Assembly: GCF_037040815.1 (NCBI RefSeq)
Contig: NZ_CP146232.1
Location: forward strand, 2,040,501-2,104,500
Reading direction: 5' to 3'
Length of the DNA stretch: 64,000 bases
Origin: Pararoseomonas sp. SCSIO 73927
Lineage (GTDB): Bacteria > Pseudomonadota > Alphaproteobacteria > Acetobacterales > Acetobacteraceae
Shown: positions 27,155 to 36,314 of the stretch, in pieces
Position numbering within the stretch: position 1 is the first letter of the stretch
Layout of the letters: every line of letters begins with the position of its first letter
Position numbers and translations under genes: made by a program
The notes under the pieces: generated by a model
Databases searched by the model: none
Told to the model about the DNA's origin: nothing
What the model saw: only the letters and a program-made list of their open reading frames with translations

Positions 27155-27290
27155 ATGTCCCGGGGAGAGGAAGAAGGAATTCTTCCTCTCCCCCGTCCCC
27201 TCACCATCATCTTCTTTTGCAAGTTGGAAGCCCCGGGCTGACGGTGCGCCTCGGCTCCGCGAGCCGAGGCGACTGCAGGGGCAGGACACG
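27155..27290 (+). repeat. A-B hairpin element, copy 3
   Basis: Module A (27160-27195) has the GGAA loop and one extra C in the right arm. Module B (27247-27271) reads CGCCTCGGCTC, loop CGC, GAGCCGAGGCG: relative to copy 1, both sides of one base pair have changed together. It is followed by ACTGCAGGGGCAG. It lies between the liv operon start and the 3' end of the LOV/HWE gene. Confidence 0.85.
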
Positions 27291-27327
27291 CAGCGATCGT
27301 GGAGGACCGACCCTCCCGTCAGTTCCG

Positions 27328-27385
27328 CGGCAGCCCGAGAGAAAAAGATGAGGGGCCGGGGAGAATTCCTTCTCCCCGGTGGTGG
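27328..27385 (-). repeat. A-module partial element, copy 3b (minus orientation)
   Basis: On the minus strand CCGGGGAGAA, loop GGAA, TTCTCCCCGG (27379-27356) forms a shortened A hairpin, followed by a CCCCTCATCTTTTTC-like spacer and CGGGCTGCCGCGGAA, which is nearly shared with copy 6. There is no B module. It lies 37 nt from the stop of the LOV/HWE gene and faces copy 3. Confidence 0.6.
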
Positions 27386-27415
27386 GGCCCCGGGGGGGCG
27401 ACGCCTCCCCCGACG

Positions 27416-28399
27416 TTACCCCTCGAACGGCACCGAGATGGTGCAGGCCAGCCCGTCCGCCCGCAGTTCCAGCCGTGTCTCGCCGCCGAGCGCGAAAGCC
27501 AGGGCCTCGTCCAGCACCTGCCGGGCGTAGCCGCTGCGCAGCGCGCCATCGTCCGGGGCAGGGACGCCGCTCTCCTGCCAGTCAAGGACGAGGCGGCCGG
27601 CCTCCGTGCGCCAGCGCACGGCCAGGCGGCCGGCGGGGGTGGCCAGGGCGCCGCGGCGGGCGGCATGGGCCGCCAACTCGTGCAGGGCCAGCGCGAGGGG
27701 GCCGGCGAGGCCGGGGCGCAGGGTGACGGGCGGGCCCTCGAGCACCGTGCGGTCCGGCCAGGGGGCCAGCTCGGCGCGGAGCAGGGAGCCCAGGTCGGCC
27801 TCGCGCTGCGCGCGGCCGAGGGCGGCGAGGCGGTTCTCCAGGGCCGGTTCCCTGGCCGGGGCGGGGTTGCGGGCGGCGATGCTGCGAAGGGTGGAGAGGA
27901 TGGATTCCGTGCGCCGGCGCAGCTCCTCCGCGCCGGGGTGGTTGCGGCCCCCGGTGGTGACGTCGCGCTGGATGGAGAGCCAGTGCGTCACCTCGCCGCC
28001 CGCGCCCAGGATGGCGGTGACCACCCACTCGTTGAGGTATCGGGTCCCGTCCTTGCGGTAGTTGACGGTCGAGCCGATGAAGTGGCGCTCCGCCTCGAGG
28101 GAGCGGCGCAGGCGGTCCAGCTCCGCGCGGCTGGTCTCCGCCCCCTGAAGGAGGCGGGGGGAGCGGCCGATCAGCTCCGCGGCGGAGTAGCCCGTTACCG
28201 CCTCGGTATGGGCGTTGACGTAGCGGATCACCGGGCCGGGCCGGTCCAGCGGTGCCTCGGTGATGATGACGGCCAGGCCCGCCATGTCCAGCGCAGCGCC
28301 GAGGACCGCGGCGCTGAGCGCGCCGACGCTGCCCGATAGGTCGGGGCCCAATAGGTCTGGGCTCGACAGGTCTGGGCCCGAAAAGTCCTGCTCAGGCAT
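27416..28399 (-). CDS. degenerate LOV/PAS - HWE-type sensor kinase
   Basis: A 327-residue cytoplasmic protein. Residues 35-148 are a PAS domain of the LOV type (VNAHTEAVTGYSAAELIGR, NYRKDGTRYLNEW, IQRDVT). The flavin-adduct motif GRNCRFLQ is here GRSPRLLQ (78-85), so the photochemical cysteine is Pro81. Residues 155-327 match HWE kinases: LSTLRSIAAR after the H-box, HELAAHAARRGAL (N-box), WQE (274-276), and a GGETRLELRADGL end. The phosphoacceptor histidine is apparently Arg161 and the N-box Asn is His245. It is thus probably a catalytically dead regulator. Its start overlaps cbpM by 8 nt. The N-terminus has four 5-residue repeats. Confidence 0.75.
   Translation of the reverse strand: MPEQDFSGPDLSSPDLLGPDLSGSVGALSAAVLGAALDMAGLAVIITEAPLDRPGPVIRYVNAHTEAVTGYSAAELIGRSPRLLQGAETSRAELDRLRRSLEAERHFIGSTVNYRKDGTRYLNEWVVTAILGAGGEVTHWLSIQRDVTTGGRNHPGAEELRRRTESILSTLRSIAARNPAPAREPALENRLAALGRAQREADLGSLLRAELAPWPDRTVLEGPPVTLRPGLAGPLALALHELAAHAARRGALATPAGRLAVRWRTEAGRLVLDWQESGVPAPDDGALRSGYARQVLDEALAFALGGETRLELRADGLACTISVPFEG
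28328..28387 (-). repeat. 15-bp in-frame tandem repeat (4 units)
   Basis: Four 15-nt units encode DFSGP, DLSSP, DLLGP and DLSGS at the N-terminus of the LOV/HWE protein, directly after the cbpM overlap. Confidence 0.8.
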
Positions 28400-28712
28400 G
28401 GGTGTTCCCGGGGTCGATGGCGGGGTTCGCCCCGTGCCGGCCGCGCTCCAGCGCCTCCGCCAGGATGCGCAGCTGGCGCCGGGTGCGGTGCAGGCGGTCC
28501 AGCAGGCCGAGGACGACGGGCATGGCGGAATCGCCCACCTCCATCTCCTCCTGCAACTCGAGGATGAGGCGGCAGCGGGCCAGGTCGATCTCCTCGAAGA
28601 CCGGGCGCCCCTCCCTGTGGGCGGGCCGGACCCAGCCCTCGGCGATCCAGGCCTCCAGCCGGGCGGGGTCCAGCCCGGAAAGCTGCGCCACCACGCTCTC
28701 GAAGGCGATCAT
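28392..28712 (-). CDS. cbpM: chaperone modulator CbpM-like (MerR-like helix-turn-helix)
   Basis: A 106-residue protein. Its context and motifs fit CbpM, the specific inhibitor of the CbpA J-domain co-chaperone: a MerR-like N-terminal half (LDPARLEAWIAEGWVRP, then FEEIDLARCRLILELQEEM) and a helical tail (VVLGLLDRLHRTRRQLRIL). The ATG overlaps the cbpA stop (ATGA), and the 3' end overlaps the LOV/HWE gene start. Tight coupling supports a shared regulatory job. Confidence 0.85.
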   Translation of the reverse strand: MIAFESVVAQLSGLDPARLEAWIAEGWVRPAHREGRPVFEEIDLARCRLILELQEEMEVGDSAMPVVLGLLDRLHRTRRQLRILAEALERGRHGANPAIDPGNTHA

Positions 28713-29698
28713 GCCTTCCTCCTCATCTCCTCGCGCGGGTCGAAGGGGGCCTCCGGCGTCCAGTCGCGCAGGAACTCCTCCAGCCGGGAATCGACGGGGC
28801 CGAGCACGAGGCGCAGGGTCACCAGCAGGTCGCCGGCGGGCTTCCCGCCGCCCTCGGCCACGCCGCGGCCGCGCAGCCGGAGCTGGGCGCCGGTATCGGA
28901 ACGGGGCGGCACCGTCAGCATCACCTCTCCCCGCGGCGTCGGCACCGCCACCTTTCCGCCGAGCACCACCTCCCGCATTGTCACAGGTAAGTGCATCCGC
29001 AGATCCCGGCCCTCCCGCGTGAAGAAGGGGTGGGGGCGGATGGAGACCTCGATCAGCGCGTCCCCGGCCGCCCCGCCCTCCGCGCCCGGCGCGCCCTTGC
29101 CGCGCAGCCGCAGCACGCCGCCATCCTCCAGGCCCGGGGGGATGCGCACGTCCAGCGCCCCGCCATCGGGCAGGGTCAGGCGGGTGGTGGCGCCGTTCAC
29201 CGCCTCCAGGAAATCCACGGAGAGCCGGTAGCTCGCGTCGCGCCCCCGGCGCGGGCCGGCGCGGAAACCCGCGTCGCCGCTCCGGAACATCCCGAGGATG
29301 CTCTCCAGGTCGTCCGGGTCGAGGTTGCCGCCGCCCATGCCCATACCTGCGAAGGGGTCGCCCCTCTCGGGGTTGCGCTCGGGCCCGCGGCCGGCGTAGC
29401 GGGCGCCCGCCGCCCCCTCCGCGTGGTCGCGGTAGTAGCCGCGCGGGGGCACCTCCTGCCCGGCGGCGTCGATCTCGCCGCGGTCGTAGCGGGCGCGGCG
29501 CGCAGGGTCCGAGAGGAGGTCGTGCGCGGCGTTGGCGGCCTTGAACCGCTCCTCCGCGGTGCGGTCGCCGGGGTTGAGGTCGGGGTGGTTCGCCTTGGCG
29601 ACCTTGCGGAACGCCTTGCGGATCTCGTCCGGGCCGGCCGTGCGGCCGACGCCCAGGACCGTGTAGGGATCGGCGGTGCGGGAATCGTCCGGGGGCAT
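28709..29698 (-). CDS. cbpA: DnaJ-class co-chaperone, CbpA-like
   Basis: A 329-residue J-domain protein without a zinc finger. The J domain is at 10-75 with HPD at 38-40 ([10 protein letters not shown]). A Gly/Phe/Met-rich linker ([12 protein letters not shown]) follows. Two C-terminal substrate-binding domains are marked by [16 protein letters not shown] and [14 protein letters not shown]. It stimulates DnaK ATPase and can bind curved DNA in E. coli. Divergent from accD. Confidence 0.9.
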   Translation of the reverse strand: MPPDDSRTADPYTVLGVGRTAGPDEIRKAFRKVAKANHPDLNPGDRTAEERFKAANAAHDLLSDPARRARYDRGEIDAAGQEVPPRGYYRDHAEGAAGARYAGRGPERNPERGDPFAGMGMGGGNLDPDDLESILGMFRSGDAGFRAGPRRGRDASYRLSVDFLEAVNGATTRLTLPDGGALDVRIPPGLEDGGVLRLRGKGAPGAEGGAAGDALIEVSIRPHPFFTREGRDLRMHLPVTMREVVLGGKVAVPTPRGEVMLTVPPRSDTGAQLRLRGRGVAEGGGKPAGDLLVTLRLVLGPVDSRLEEFLRDWTPEAPFDPREEMRRKA

Positions 29699-29788
29699 GG
29701 CGGCAGCTTAACGCCGAAGCGGCGCGATCGGTCCATAACCGGTGCGGTGGCGGGGGCCGCGGTGGGAAACGCGGCCGGGCGCGGCCCC

Positions 29789-29834
29789 GGAGGCGACCCC
29801 GCAGGCGAACCCTGAGGCGGACCCCGAGGCGGCC
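29789..29834. repeat. 12-bp tandem repeat, about 4 units
   Basis: Units GGAGGCGACCCC, GCAGGCGAACCC, TGAGGCGGACCC and CGAGGCGGCC lie between cbpA and accD. I see no convincing gene in this 236-bp gap. Confidence 0.65.
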
Positions 29835-29934
29835 GGCCTCTTGCGCCGCACACCCCGGCGCGACTACCTCCCCCCGCCGGTCCTCCCGCCCCACGATCCC
29901 GTGGCGAGGGGCGTCGGCCCGGATTGAGGCGGCG

Positions 29935-30834
<900 letters not shown>

Positions 30835-30840
30835 GGCGCG

Positions 30841-32220
30841 ATGACCGCTTCCGCCCCGCCCAATCCCTTGCCCGATCCCTTGCCCGATCCCTTGCCGGGC
30901 GCGCCCGCCGGGCTGCGCCTGATGCCGGGCGCCGAGGCCGGGCGGTCCGAACGGATCATCGACCGGCTGCACGCGCTGCACCCGAAGCTCATCGACCTCA
31001 GCTTGGACCGGCTGGAGGTCTGCCTCGCCGCGCTGGGCCACCCGGAGCGGCGCCTGCCGCCGGTGGTCCACGTGGCCGGCACCAACGGCAAGGGCAGCAC
31101 CTGCGCCTTCCTGCGCGCGATTGCGGAGGCGGCGGGGAAGCGGGTCCATGTCTACACCTCCCCCCACCTCGTGCGGTTCCACGAGCGCATCCGGCTGGCC
31201 GGCACGCTGGTGACGGACGAGGATTTCGCCGCGGCGCTGGAGGAGGTGGAGGCGGCGAATGCCGGGCGCCCCATCACCGTCTTCGAGATCACCACCGCCG
31301 CAGCCATCCTGCTGTTCAGCCGCGTGCCGGCGGAGCTGCTGGTGCTGGAGGTGGGCCTCGGCGGCCGCTACGACGCGACGAACGTGGTGGACCGCCCGGC
31401 GGCCTGCTGCATCGCCTCCATCTCCATGGACCACACGGACTTCCTGGGCGACACGCTGGCGCGGATCGCCGGGGAGAAGGCCGGCATCATCAAGCCCGGC
31501 ATCCCCGCCGCCACCGGCCGCCAGCCGCCTGAGGCCATGGCGGTGCTGGAGGCCGAGGCCGCCGCGCGCGGCGCCCCCCTGCTGGCGCGGGACCGGGACT
31601 GGTGGGTGGAAGCGGCGGGGGAGGGGCTGCGCTTCCGCGACGCCGCCGGCGCGCTGGACCTGCCCCGCCCAGCGCTTCCCGGCCCGCACCAGGCGGAGAA
31701 TGCCGGCATCGCCGTCGCCGCCCTGCGCGCCTGGAACCCGCCCTGGCTGACGGAGGCGGCGATCGCGCGCGGGCTGGAGACGGCGCGCTGGCCGGCGCGG
31801 CTGCAGCGCCTGCACGGCGCGCTCGCCGCCGCGCTCCCGCCGGGTTGGGAGTTGTGGCTGGACGGCGGGCACAACCCCGGCGCCGGCTTGGCGCTGGCCG
31901 CGCAGTTGCGGACGTGGCAGGACCGGCCGCTGCACCTCGTGGTTGGGATGAAGAAGTCGAAGGCAGTGGCGGAGTTCCTCGCGCCGCTCCTGCCGCTGGC
32001 CGCCACGGCCTGGGCCGTGGCGGAGCCCGGCCAGCACCTTGCCGTGCCACCGGGGGAGATCGTGGCCGCCTCGGGCGGCATCGCGCGCCCCGGGCCCCGC
32101 GTGGCCGACGCGCTGGCCGCCCTGGCGCGGGCCGGGGCGGCGCCGGCCCGCGTGCTGGTCTGCGGCAGCCTCTACTTGGCGGGCGAGGTGCTGAAGTCCG
32201 ACGGGACCCTGCCGGACTGA
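30841..32220 (+). CDS. folC: bifunctional folylpolyglutamate / dihydrofolate synthase
   Basis: A 459-residue Mur-ligase-fold enzyme that makes dihydrofolate from dihydropteroate and adds glutamates to folate. The P-loop is GTNGKGST (80-87), with SPHLVRFHERIR and the EVGLGGRYDATNVV metal/substrate region. WLDGGHNPGA marks the C-terminal domain. The N-terminus carries three 4-residue PxPL repeats (12-bp DNA repeat at 30859-30894). The 3' end is duplicated across the stop codon (32206-32235). It overlaps the small minus-strand gene by 49 bp. Confidence 0.94.
   Translation: MTASAPPNPLPDPLPDPLPGAPAGLRLMPGAEAGRSERIIDRLHALHPKLIDLSLDRLEVCLAALGHPERRLPPVVHVAGTNGKGSTCAFLRAIAEAAGKRVHVYTSPHLVRFHERIRLAGTLVTDEDFAAALEEVEAANAGRPITVFEITTAAAILLFSRVPAELLVLEVGLGGRYDATNVVDRPAACCIASISMDHTDFLGDTLARIAGEKAGIIKPGIPAATGRQPPEAMAVLEAEAAARGAPLLARDRDWWVEAAGEGLRFRDAAGALDLPRPALPGPHQAENAGIAVAALRAWNPPWLTEAAIARGLETARWPARLQRLHGALAAALPPGWELWLDGGHNPGAGLALAAQLRTWQDRPLHLVVGMKKSKAVAEFLAPLLPLAATAWAVAEPGQHLAVPPGEIVAASGGIARPGPRVADALAALARAGAAPARVLVCGSLYLAGEVLKSDGTLPD
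30859..30894 (+). repeat. 12-bp in-frame tandem repeat in folC
   Basis: CCCRATCCCTTG occurs three times in a row, encoding PNPL-PDPL-PDPL at the FolC N-terminus. Confidence 0.8.
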
Positions 32221-32492
32221 ACCCTGCCGGGCTGCAGCCCCGTTCGCGCCTCCTCCTCCTGCCGGCGGCGACGCAGGCGCTGGATGGAGACCCGGATCGC
32301 GTCCGGGGCGCCGGGGGCGACCCGGGCGCCGACCGGGTGGCGGTAGCTGATTCGGATTCCCGCCCGGCGTCGGGAGGGCCGCATCAGCAGGGCCATGATC
32401 TCCATGAGGACCGACTCCGCGTCTTCCAGCGCGTGCGCCCGTGCGTAGCGGGCAAGATCCTCGACAGCTTCGACAGCGACGTGAGACGGCAT
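32172..32492 (-). CDS. hypothetical protein overlapping folC 3' end
   Basis: A 106-residue Arg-rich protein. A strong AGAGGGGG Shine-Dalgarno lies about 6 nt before the ATG, the main reason for calling it. The N-terminal half looks helical (HVAVEAVEDLARYARAHALEDAESVLMEIM). The C-terminal half is Arg/Gln-rich (SIQRLRRRRQEEEAR). Its last 16 codons lie antisense inside folC and include the duplicated folC end. No family recognised. Confidence 0.55.
   Translation of the reverse strand: MPSHVAVEAVEDLARYARAHALEDAESVLMEIMALLMRPSRRRAGIRISYRHPVGARVAPGAPDAIRVSIQRLRRRRQEEEARTGLQPGRVQSGRVPSDFSTSPAK
32206..32235 (+). repeat. tandem duplication across folC stop
   Basis: ACCCTGCCGGACTGA (32206-32220) is followed directly by ACCCTGCCGGGCTGC (32221-32235), 13 of 15 identical. 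Confidence 0.7.
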
Positions 32493-32544
32493 CTATCCCC
32501 CTCTGCGCTTTGCGGAGCGGCTCCACCCTTGGAGGCCGCGTCCG

Positions 32545-32859
32545 GAAATGAGACACAAATCAAACGCCACAAGTGAAGATAGTTAACAGTCCCCTTCTTT
32601 GACTCTCAGGTTTCGCAACTTCTCTAAAATCAACCCTAAGTTGTTGACTCTCTGGAAATCCTAACCGGGTGTGGATGATCCGTGAACCCGGCGTAACCGA
32701 TTGCATCACTGAATCTTGATGGATGTCGGCAACGGATGATCGCGCTGGAGGCAACCTGCAGAGCATGTCTTGCGGCAGAGGCGCGTTCCCGATTAGGTTT
32801 CAATCAGCAAAACATCTTTCATTCATTGAAACGGACGTTCGTCCGGCGGTGAGGGACCC
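32545..32859. other. A+T-rich intergenic region with promoter-like boxes
   Basis: About 315 bp that is clearly richer in A/T than its surroundings. TTGACTCTC occurs twice (32599-32607 and 32644-32652), each a good -35 for the rightward lyase gene. Behind the first, TCTAAAAT lies at 32623-32630. A TTAACTAT-like box is readable leftwards near 32581. No gene is convincing here. It probably holds divergent promoters and perhaps an operator. Confidence 0.4.
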
Positions 32860-34221
32860 ATGGGCATCTCGGTCTTCGACATGCAGGCGCTCCAGCACAA
32901 CTGGAGCACGGAGGAGACACGGGCGATCTTCGACGAGCCCATGCGCGTGCAGAAGTGGATGGAGGTTGAGGCGGCCCTCGCCACGGCCCAAGCCCGGCTC
33001 GGCATCATTCCCCAGGCCGCGGCCGACGACATCGTGGCCCATGCCAGGGGAGACACGATCGACATCCCGAGGATGGCCGCCGAGATCCGCCGCGTGAAGC
33101 ACGCGCTGGTCCCGGCCATCAAGCAGCTCCAGGCCGCCTGCTCGCCCGAGGCCGGGCAGTGGGTCCACTACGGCGCCACCACCCAGGACGTGATCGACAC
33201 GGGGATGGTGCTGCAGATCCGCGACTGCCACGCTCTGTTCCTGCGGGACATCAAGGCCGTGGGACGCGAACTGGCCCGGCTGGCGCGGGAGCATCGGGAC
33301 ACGGTCATGGCCGGGCGCACCCACGGCGTGCTCGCCCTGCCCATTACCTTTGGGCACAAATGCGCCATCTGGCTGGATGAGATCGGGCGCCACCACCAGC
33401 GCCTCCGCGAGTGCGAGCCCCGCCTCTTCGTCGGCGAGCTGGTGGGCGCGGTCGGCACCCAGGCCTCGCTCGGGCCGAAGGCGCGGCAGGTGGAGGAGGG
33501 GACGATGGCCGTGCTCGGCCTCGGCGTGCCCGACATCTCCTGGGCGCCGGCGCGGGACCGCTTCGCGGAGTACGCCTCGATCCTGAACATGATCGGCGGC
33601 ACGATCGGCAAGATCGGCAACGAGCTGTTCAACATGCAGCGCAACGAGTTCGCCGAGGTGGAGGAGGGCTTCACCGAGGGCAAGCTCGGCTCCTCCACCA
33701 TGCCGCACAAGCGCAACCCGGTCTTCGCGGAGAACCTGCCCTGCGTCGCCCGCGGCCTGCGCGCCTCCGCCGGCCTCATGATGGAGGCGATGGTGGCAGA
33801 GGGGGAGCGCGACGGCATCGGCTGGAAGACCGAGTGGAAGGCGATGCCGGAGTGCTGCCTCATGGCTGGCGCCCTGCTGTTCCAGTGCGCCTCCCTCCTC
33901 AAGGGCCTGCGTGTGGACAGGCAGCGCATGATGGAGAACCTGGACCGGATGCGCGGCTATCTCCTCTCCGAGCGGGTGATGCTGGAACTCGGGGAGAAGG
34001 TGGGCAAGCAGAACGCCCATGAGTGGATCTACGAGGCCTCCATGCACGGCATCGAGAACCGGCTGGACTTCGCCGAGGCCATGCGCCGCCACCCCGAAAT
34101 CTCCAAGGTCTCCACCGAGGCCGAGATCACCGGCATGACCGACCCGCACGGCTACCTCGGCGAGGCCGGCGCCTCGGTGGACCGGGTGCTGGCCCGCAGC
34201 GCTGCCTGGCTGGAGGCGTAA
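32860..34221 (+). CDS. fumarase/aspartase superfamily lyase (adenylosuccinate lyase-like)
   Basis: A 453-residue member of the C-N/C-O lyase superfamily that eliminates fumarate or closes lactones. The signature GSSTMPHKRNP lies at about 276-287. VHYGATTQDVIDTGM and GRTHGVLALPITFGHK are the other two conserved regions. The N-terminus (MGISVFDMQALQHNWSTEE) and length look more like the adenylosuccinate lyase / carboxymuconate cycloisomerase side group than housekeeping PurB. It heads a run containing a Bug receptor, an MBL enzyme, an MmgE/PrpD protein and an FAD oxidase, suggesting catabolism. PurB cannot be excluded. Confidence 0.75.
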   Translation: MGISVFDMQALQHNWSTEETRAIFDEPMRVQKWMEVEAALATAQARLGIIPQAAADDIVAHARGDTIDIPRMAAEIRRVKHALVPAIKQLQAACSPEAGQWVHYGATTQDVIDTGMVLQIRDCHALFLRDIKAVGRELARLAREHRDTVMAGRTHGVLALPITFGHKCAIWLDEIGRHHQRLRECEPRLFVGELVGAVGTQASLGPKARQVEEGTMAVLGLGVPDISWAPARDRFAEYASILNMIGGTIGKIGNELFNMQRNEFAEVEEGFTEGKLGSSTMPHKRNPVFAENLPCVARGLRASAGLMMEAMVAEGERDGIGWKTEWKAMPECCLMAGALLFQCASLLKGLRVDRQRMMENLDRMRGYLLSERVMLELGEKVGKQNAHEWIYEASMHGIENRLDFAEAMRRHPEISKVSTEAEITGMTDPHGYLGEAGASVDRVLARSAAWLEA

Positions 34222-34348
34222 CGGCCGCCCGGCCCTTGAACATACGATCAATCAACCATGCGATAAGGGTGAATTTTGCAATTCACGCGCCGAACTGGAC
34301 ATAAGCCGGCCGAACCGGCAGGGAACGGCGCCCTTGGAGGAACACACC

Positions 34349-35359
34349 GTGGCCGACGCTCACCTTCGCCCCGCTTCCACGCGGCGCCTCCTGCTGTCAG
34401 GACTCGCCGGGGGCGCCGCCGCGCTCGCCGCGCCGCACCTCGCGCGCGCCCAGGGATCAGCCCAAGGATCAGGGGGGCGCCCCCTGCTGCTGGCCGTTCC
34501 CTTCGCGCCCGGCGGCGCCGTGGACATCATCGCCCGCGCTGTGGCGGAGCCGATGTCGGCCGCGCTCGGCCGCCCGGTGGTGGTGGACAACCGCCCGGGT
34601 GCCTCCGGCGCCATCGCCGCCGCCTCCGTCGCGCGGGCGGAGCCGGATGGCAGCACGCTGTTCATCGCCACCCCCGGCACCTCCATCACCGCCGCCTTCC
34701 AGCCGCAGCTCCTGCCCGGCGATCCCCGGCAGTTCCTGGCCCCGGTAGGCCGGCTGGCAACGCAGACCTACGTGCTAACCGTGACGAAGGGCTTCCCGGC
34801 GGACGACTTCGCGGGCCTCGTGGCCTGGGTGAAGGCGCGCCGGGGCGAGTTCCTGCTGGCGAACACCGGCCAGATGACGGCCACCCGCCTGGCCGGGGAG
34901 CTGCTGGCCCTGCAGCTCGGCACGGAGATCACGCCCGTGCCCTACCGCGGCAGCGGCGTGGTCGCCACCGATCTCCTCTCCGGCCGCGTGCACGGCATCT
35001 TCGCCCAGCTCTCGGACGCGCTGGCGCTGCTGAACCAGGGCGCGAAGCTGCTGGCCGTGAGCGCGAAGGACCGCGCGCCGCTGCTGCCGGACGTGCCGGC
35101 CATCGCGGAGACGATCCCGGGCTTCGACGTGTACAGCTGGAACGGCCTCTTCGCCCCCGCCGCCACCCCTGTGCCAGTGCTGGAGGAGCTGAACGCCGGG
35201 CTGAACAAGGCCATCTCCAACGAGGCGCTGCGCGAGCGCTTCCGGGCGGATGGCGTCACCTTCGTGCCCGGCCCGCGCCAGGCCCTGGCGGAGATCCTGG
35301 ACAAGGAGATCCGGGGCTGGATGGAGCTGAAGAGCAAGGTCCGCATCGACGTCGGGTAG
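34349..35359 (+). CDS. Bug-family (TctC-like) extracytoplasmic solute receptor
   Basis: A 336-residue periplasmic binding protein of the Bug/TctC family. The signal peptide has RRLLLSGLAGGAAALAAP and an ARAQG cleavage site. The mature part has the family hallmarks FAPGGAVDIIARAVAEPM, VVDNRPGASG and the PVPYRGSG segment. Such proteins capture carboxylates for tripartite tricarboxylate transporters or signalling; TctA/TctB are not nearby. The GTG at 34349 is favoured because GGAGG lies 8 nt upstream; a TTG at 34334 would overlap that site. A short QGSAQGSGG repeat follows the signal. Confidence 0.9.
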   Translation: MADAHLRPASTRRLLLSGLAGGAAALAAPHLARAQGSAQGSGGRPLLLAVPFAPGGAVDIIARAVAEPMSAALGRPVVVDNRPGASGAIAAASVARAEPDGSTLFIATPGTSITAAFQPQLLPGDPRQFLAPVGRLATQTYVLTVTKGFPADDFAGLVAWVKARRGEFLLANTGQMTATRLAGELLALQLGTEITPVPYRGSGVVATDLLSGRVHGIFAQLSDALALLNQGAKLLAVSAKDRAPLLPDVPAIAETIPGFDVYSWNGLFAPAATPVPVLEELNAGLNKAISNEALRERFRADGVTFVPGPRQALAEILDKEIRGWMELKSKVRIDVG

Positions 35360-35417
35360 CGGCGCCGCCCCCGTGTGATTCCCGGGCGGGCGCCGATCGG
35401 AGCGAGAGAGGTTCGCC

Positions 35418-36314
35418 ATGAAGGATGCACCGGCCGTCCAGGCCTTCTTCGACGAGGCCACGAACACCGTCTCCTACCTTGTCTGGGACGAGGCGACGCG
35501 GGCGGCGGCCGTGATCGACCCCGTGCTGGACTGGAACAACGCGGCGGGGGAGGCGGACACGCGCTCCGCCGACGCCCTCCTGGCCGCGGCGGAGGGGAAG
35601 GGCCTGCGGCTGGAGTGGGTGCTGGAGACCCACGCCCATGCCGACCACCTGACCGCCGCCCCCTACGTGAAGCAGCGGACCGGCGCGCCGGTGGGGATCG
35701 GCGCGCGGATCACGGAGGTGCAGGCCATCTTCCGCCCGGTCTTCGACGCGCGGGACCTGCTGCCGGGCGGCGGCGACTTCGACCGGCTGTTCGAGGACGG
35801 CGAGACCTTCGCCCTTGGCGGGCTGAGCGTGGAGGTGCTGCACGTGCCCGGCCACACCCCGGCGGACGTGGCCTACCGGATCGGCGACGCCGTCTTCGTC
35901 GGCGACACGCTGTTCATGCCGGATTCCGGCACGGCGCGGGCGGACTTCCCGGGCGGGGACGCGCGTCAGCTCTACCGCTCCATCGGGCGCATCCTGGCCC
36001 TGCCGCCGGAGACGCGGGTCTTCATCTGCCACGACTACAAGGCGCCGGGCCGCGACCGCTTCGCCTGGGAGACCACGGTGGCGGAGCAGCGCGCGCGCAA
36101 CATCCACGTGGGCGAGGGCCGGGACGAGGAGTCTTTCGTCGCGCTCCGCACGAAGCGGGACGCGACGCTTTCCGCCCCCGCGCTGCTGCTGCCCTCCATC
36201 CAGGTGAACATCCGTGCGGGGCGCTTCCCGGCGGGGGAGGGGAGGGGCGTGACCTTCCTCCGCATCCCCGTGGCCGGGCGCGGCGTGATCGCGCAGGAGG
36301 AGAGCAAGGGATGA
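35418..36314 (+). CDS. MBL-fold metallohydrolase (persulfide dioxygenase / glyoxalase II-like)
   Basis: A 298-residue metallo-beta-lactamase-fold enzyme. THAHADH lies at 71-77 (metal ligands H72, H74, D76, H77), with VPGHTPADV and VFVGDTLFMPDSGTARADFPGG further on. The DTLFMPDSGTARADFPGG stretch is typical of ETHE1/Blh-like persulfide dioxygenases, which use one Fe(II), rather than di-zinc glyoxalase II. The stop overlaps the next start by 4 nt, so it is part of the same operon as the MmgE/PrpD gene. Confidence 0.82.
   Translation: MKDAPAVQAFFDEATNTVSYLVWDEATRAAAVIDPVLDWNNAAGEADTRSADALLAAAEGKGLRLEWVLETHAHADHLTAAPYVKQRTGAPVGIGARITEVQAIFRPVFDARDLLPGGGDFDRLFEDGETFALGGLSVEVLHVPGHTPADVAYRIGDAVFVGDTLFMPDSGTARADFPGGDARQLYRSIGRILALPPETRVFICHDYKAPGRDRFAWETTVAEQRARNIHVGEGRDEESFVALRTKRDATLSAPALLLPSIQVNIRAGRFPAGEGRGVTFLRIPVAGRGVIAQEESKG

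Noticed and set aside
29742..29927. 61-codon plus-strand frame between cbpA and accD
   Set aside because: Coincides with a 12-bp tandem repeat, has no good start signal and does not resemble TrpA, which often precedes accD.
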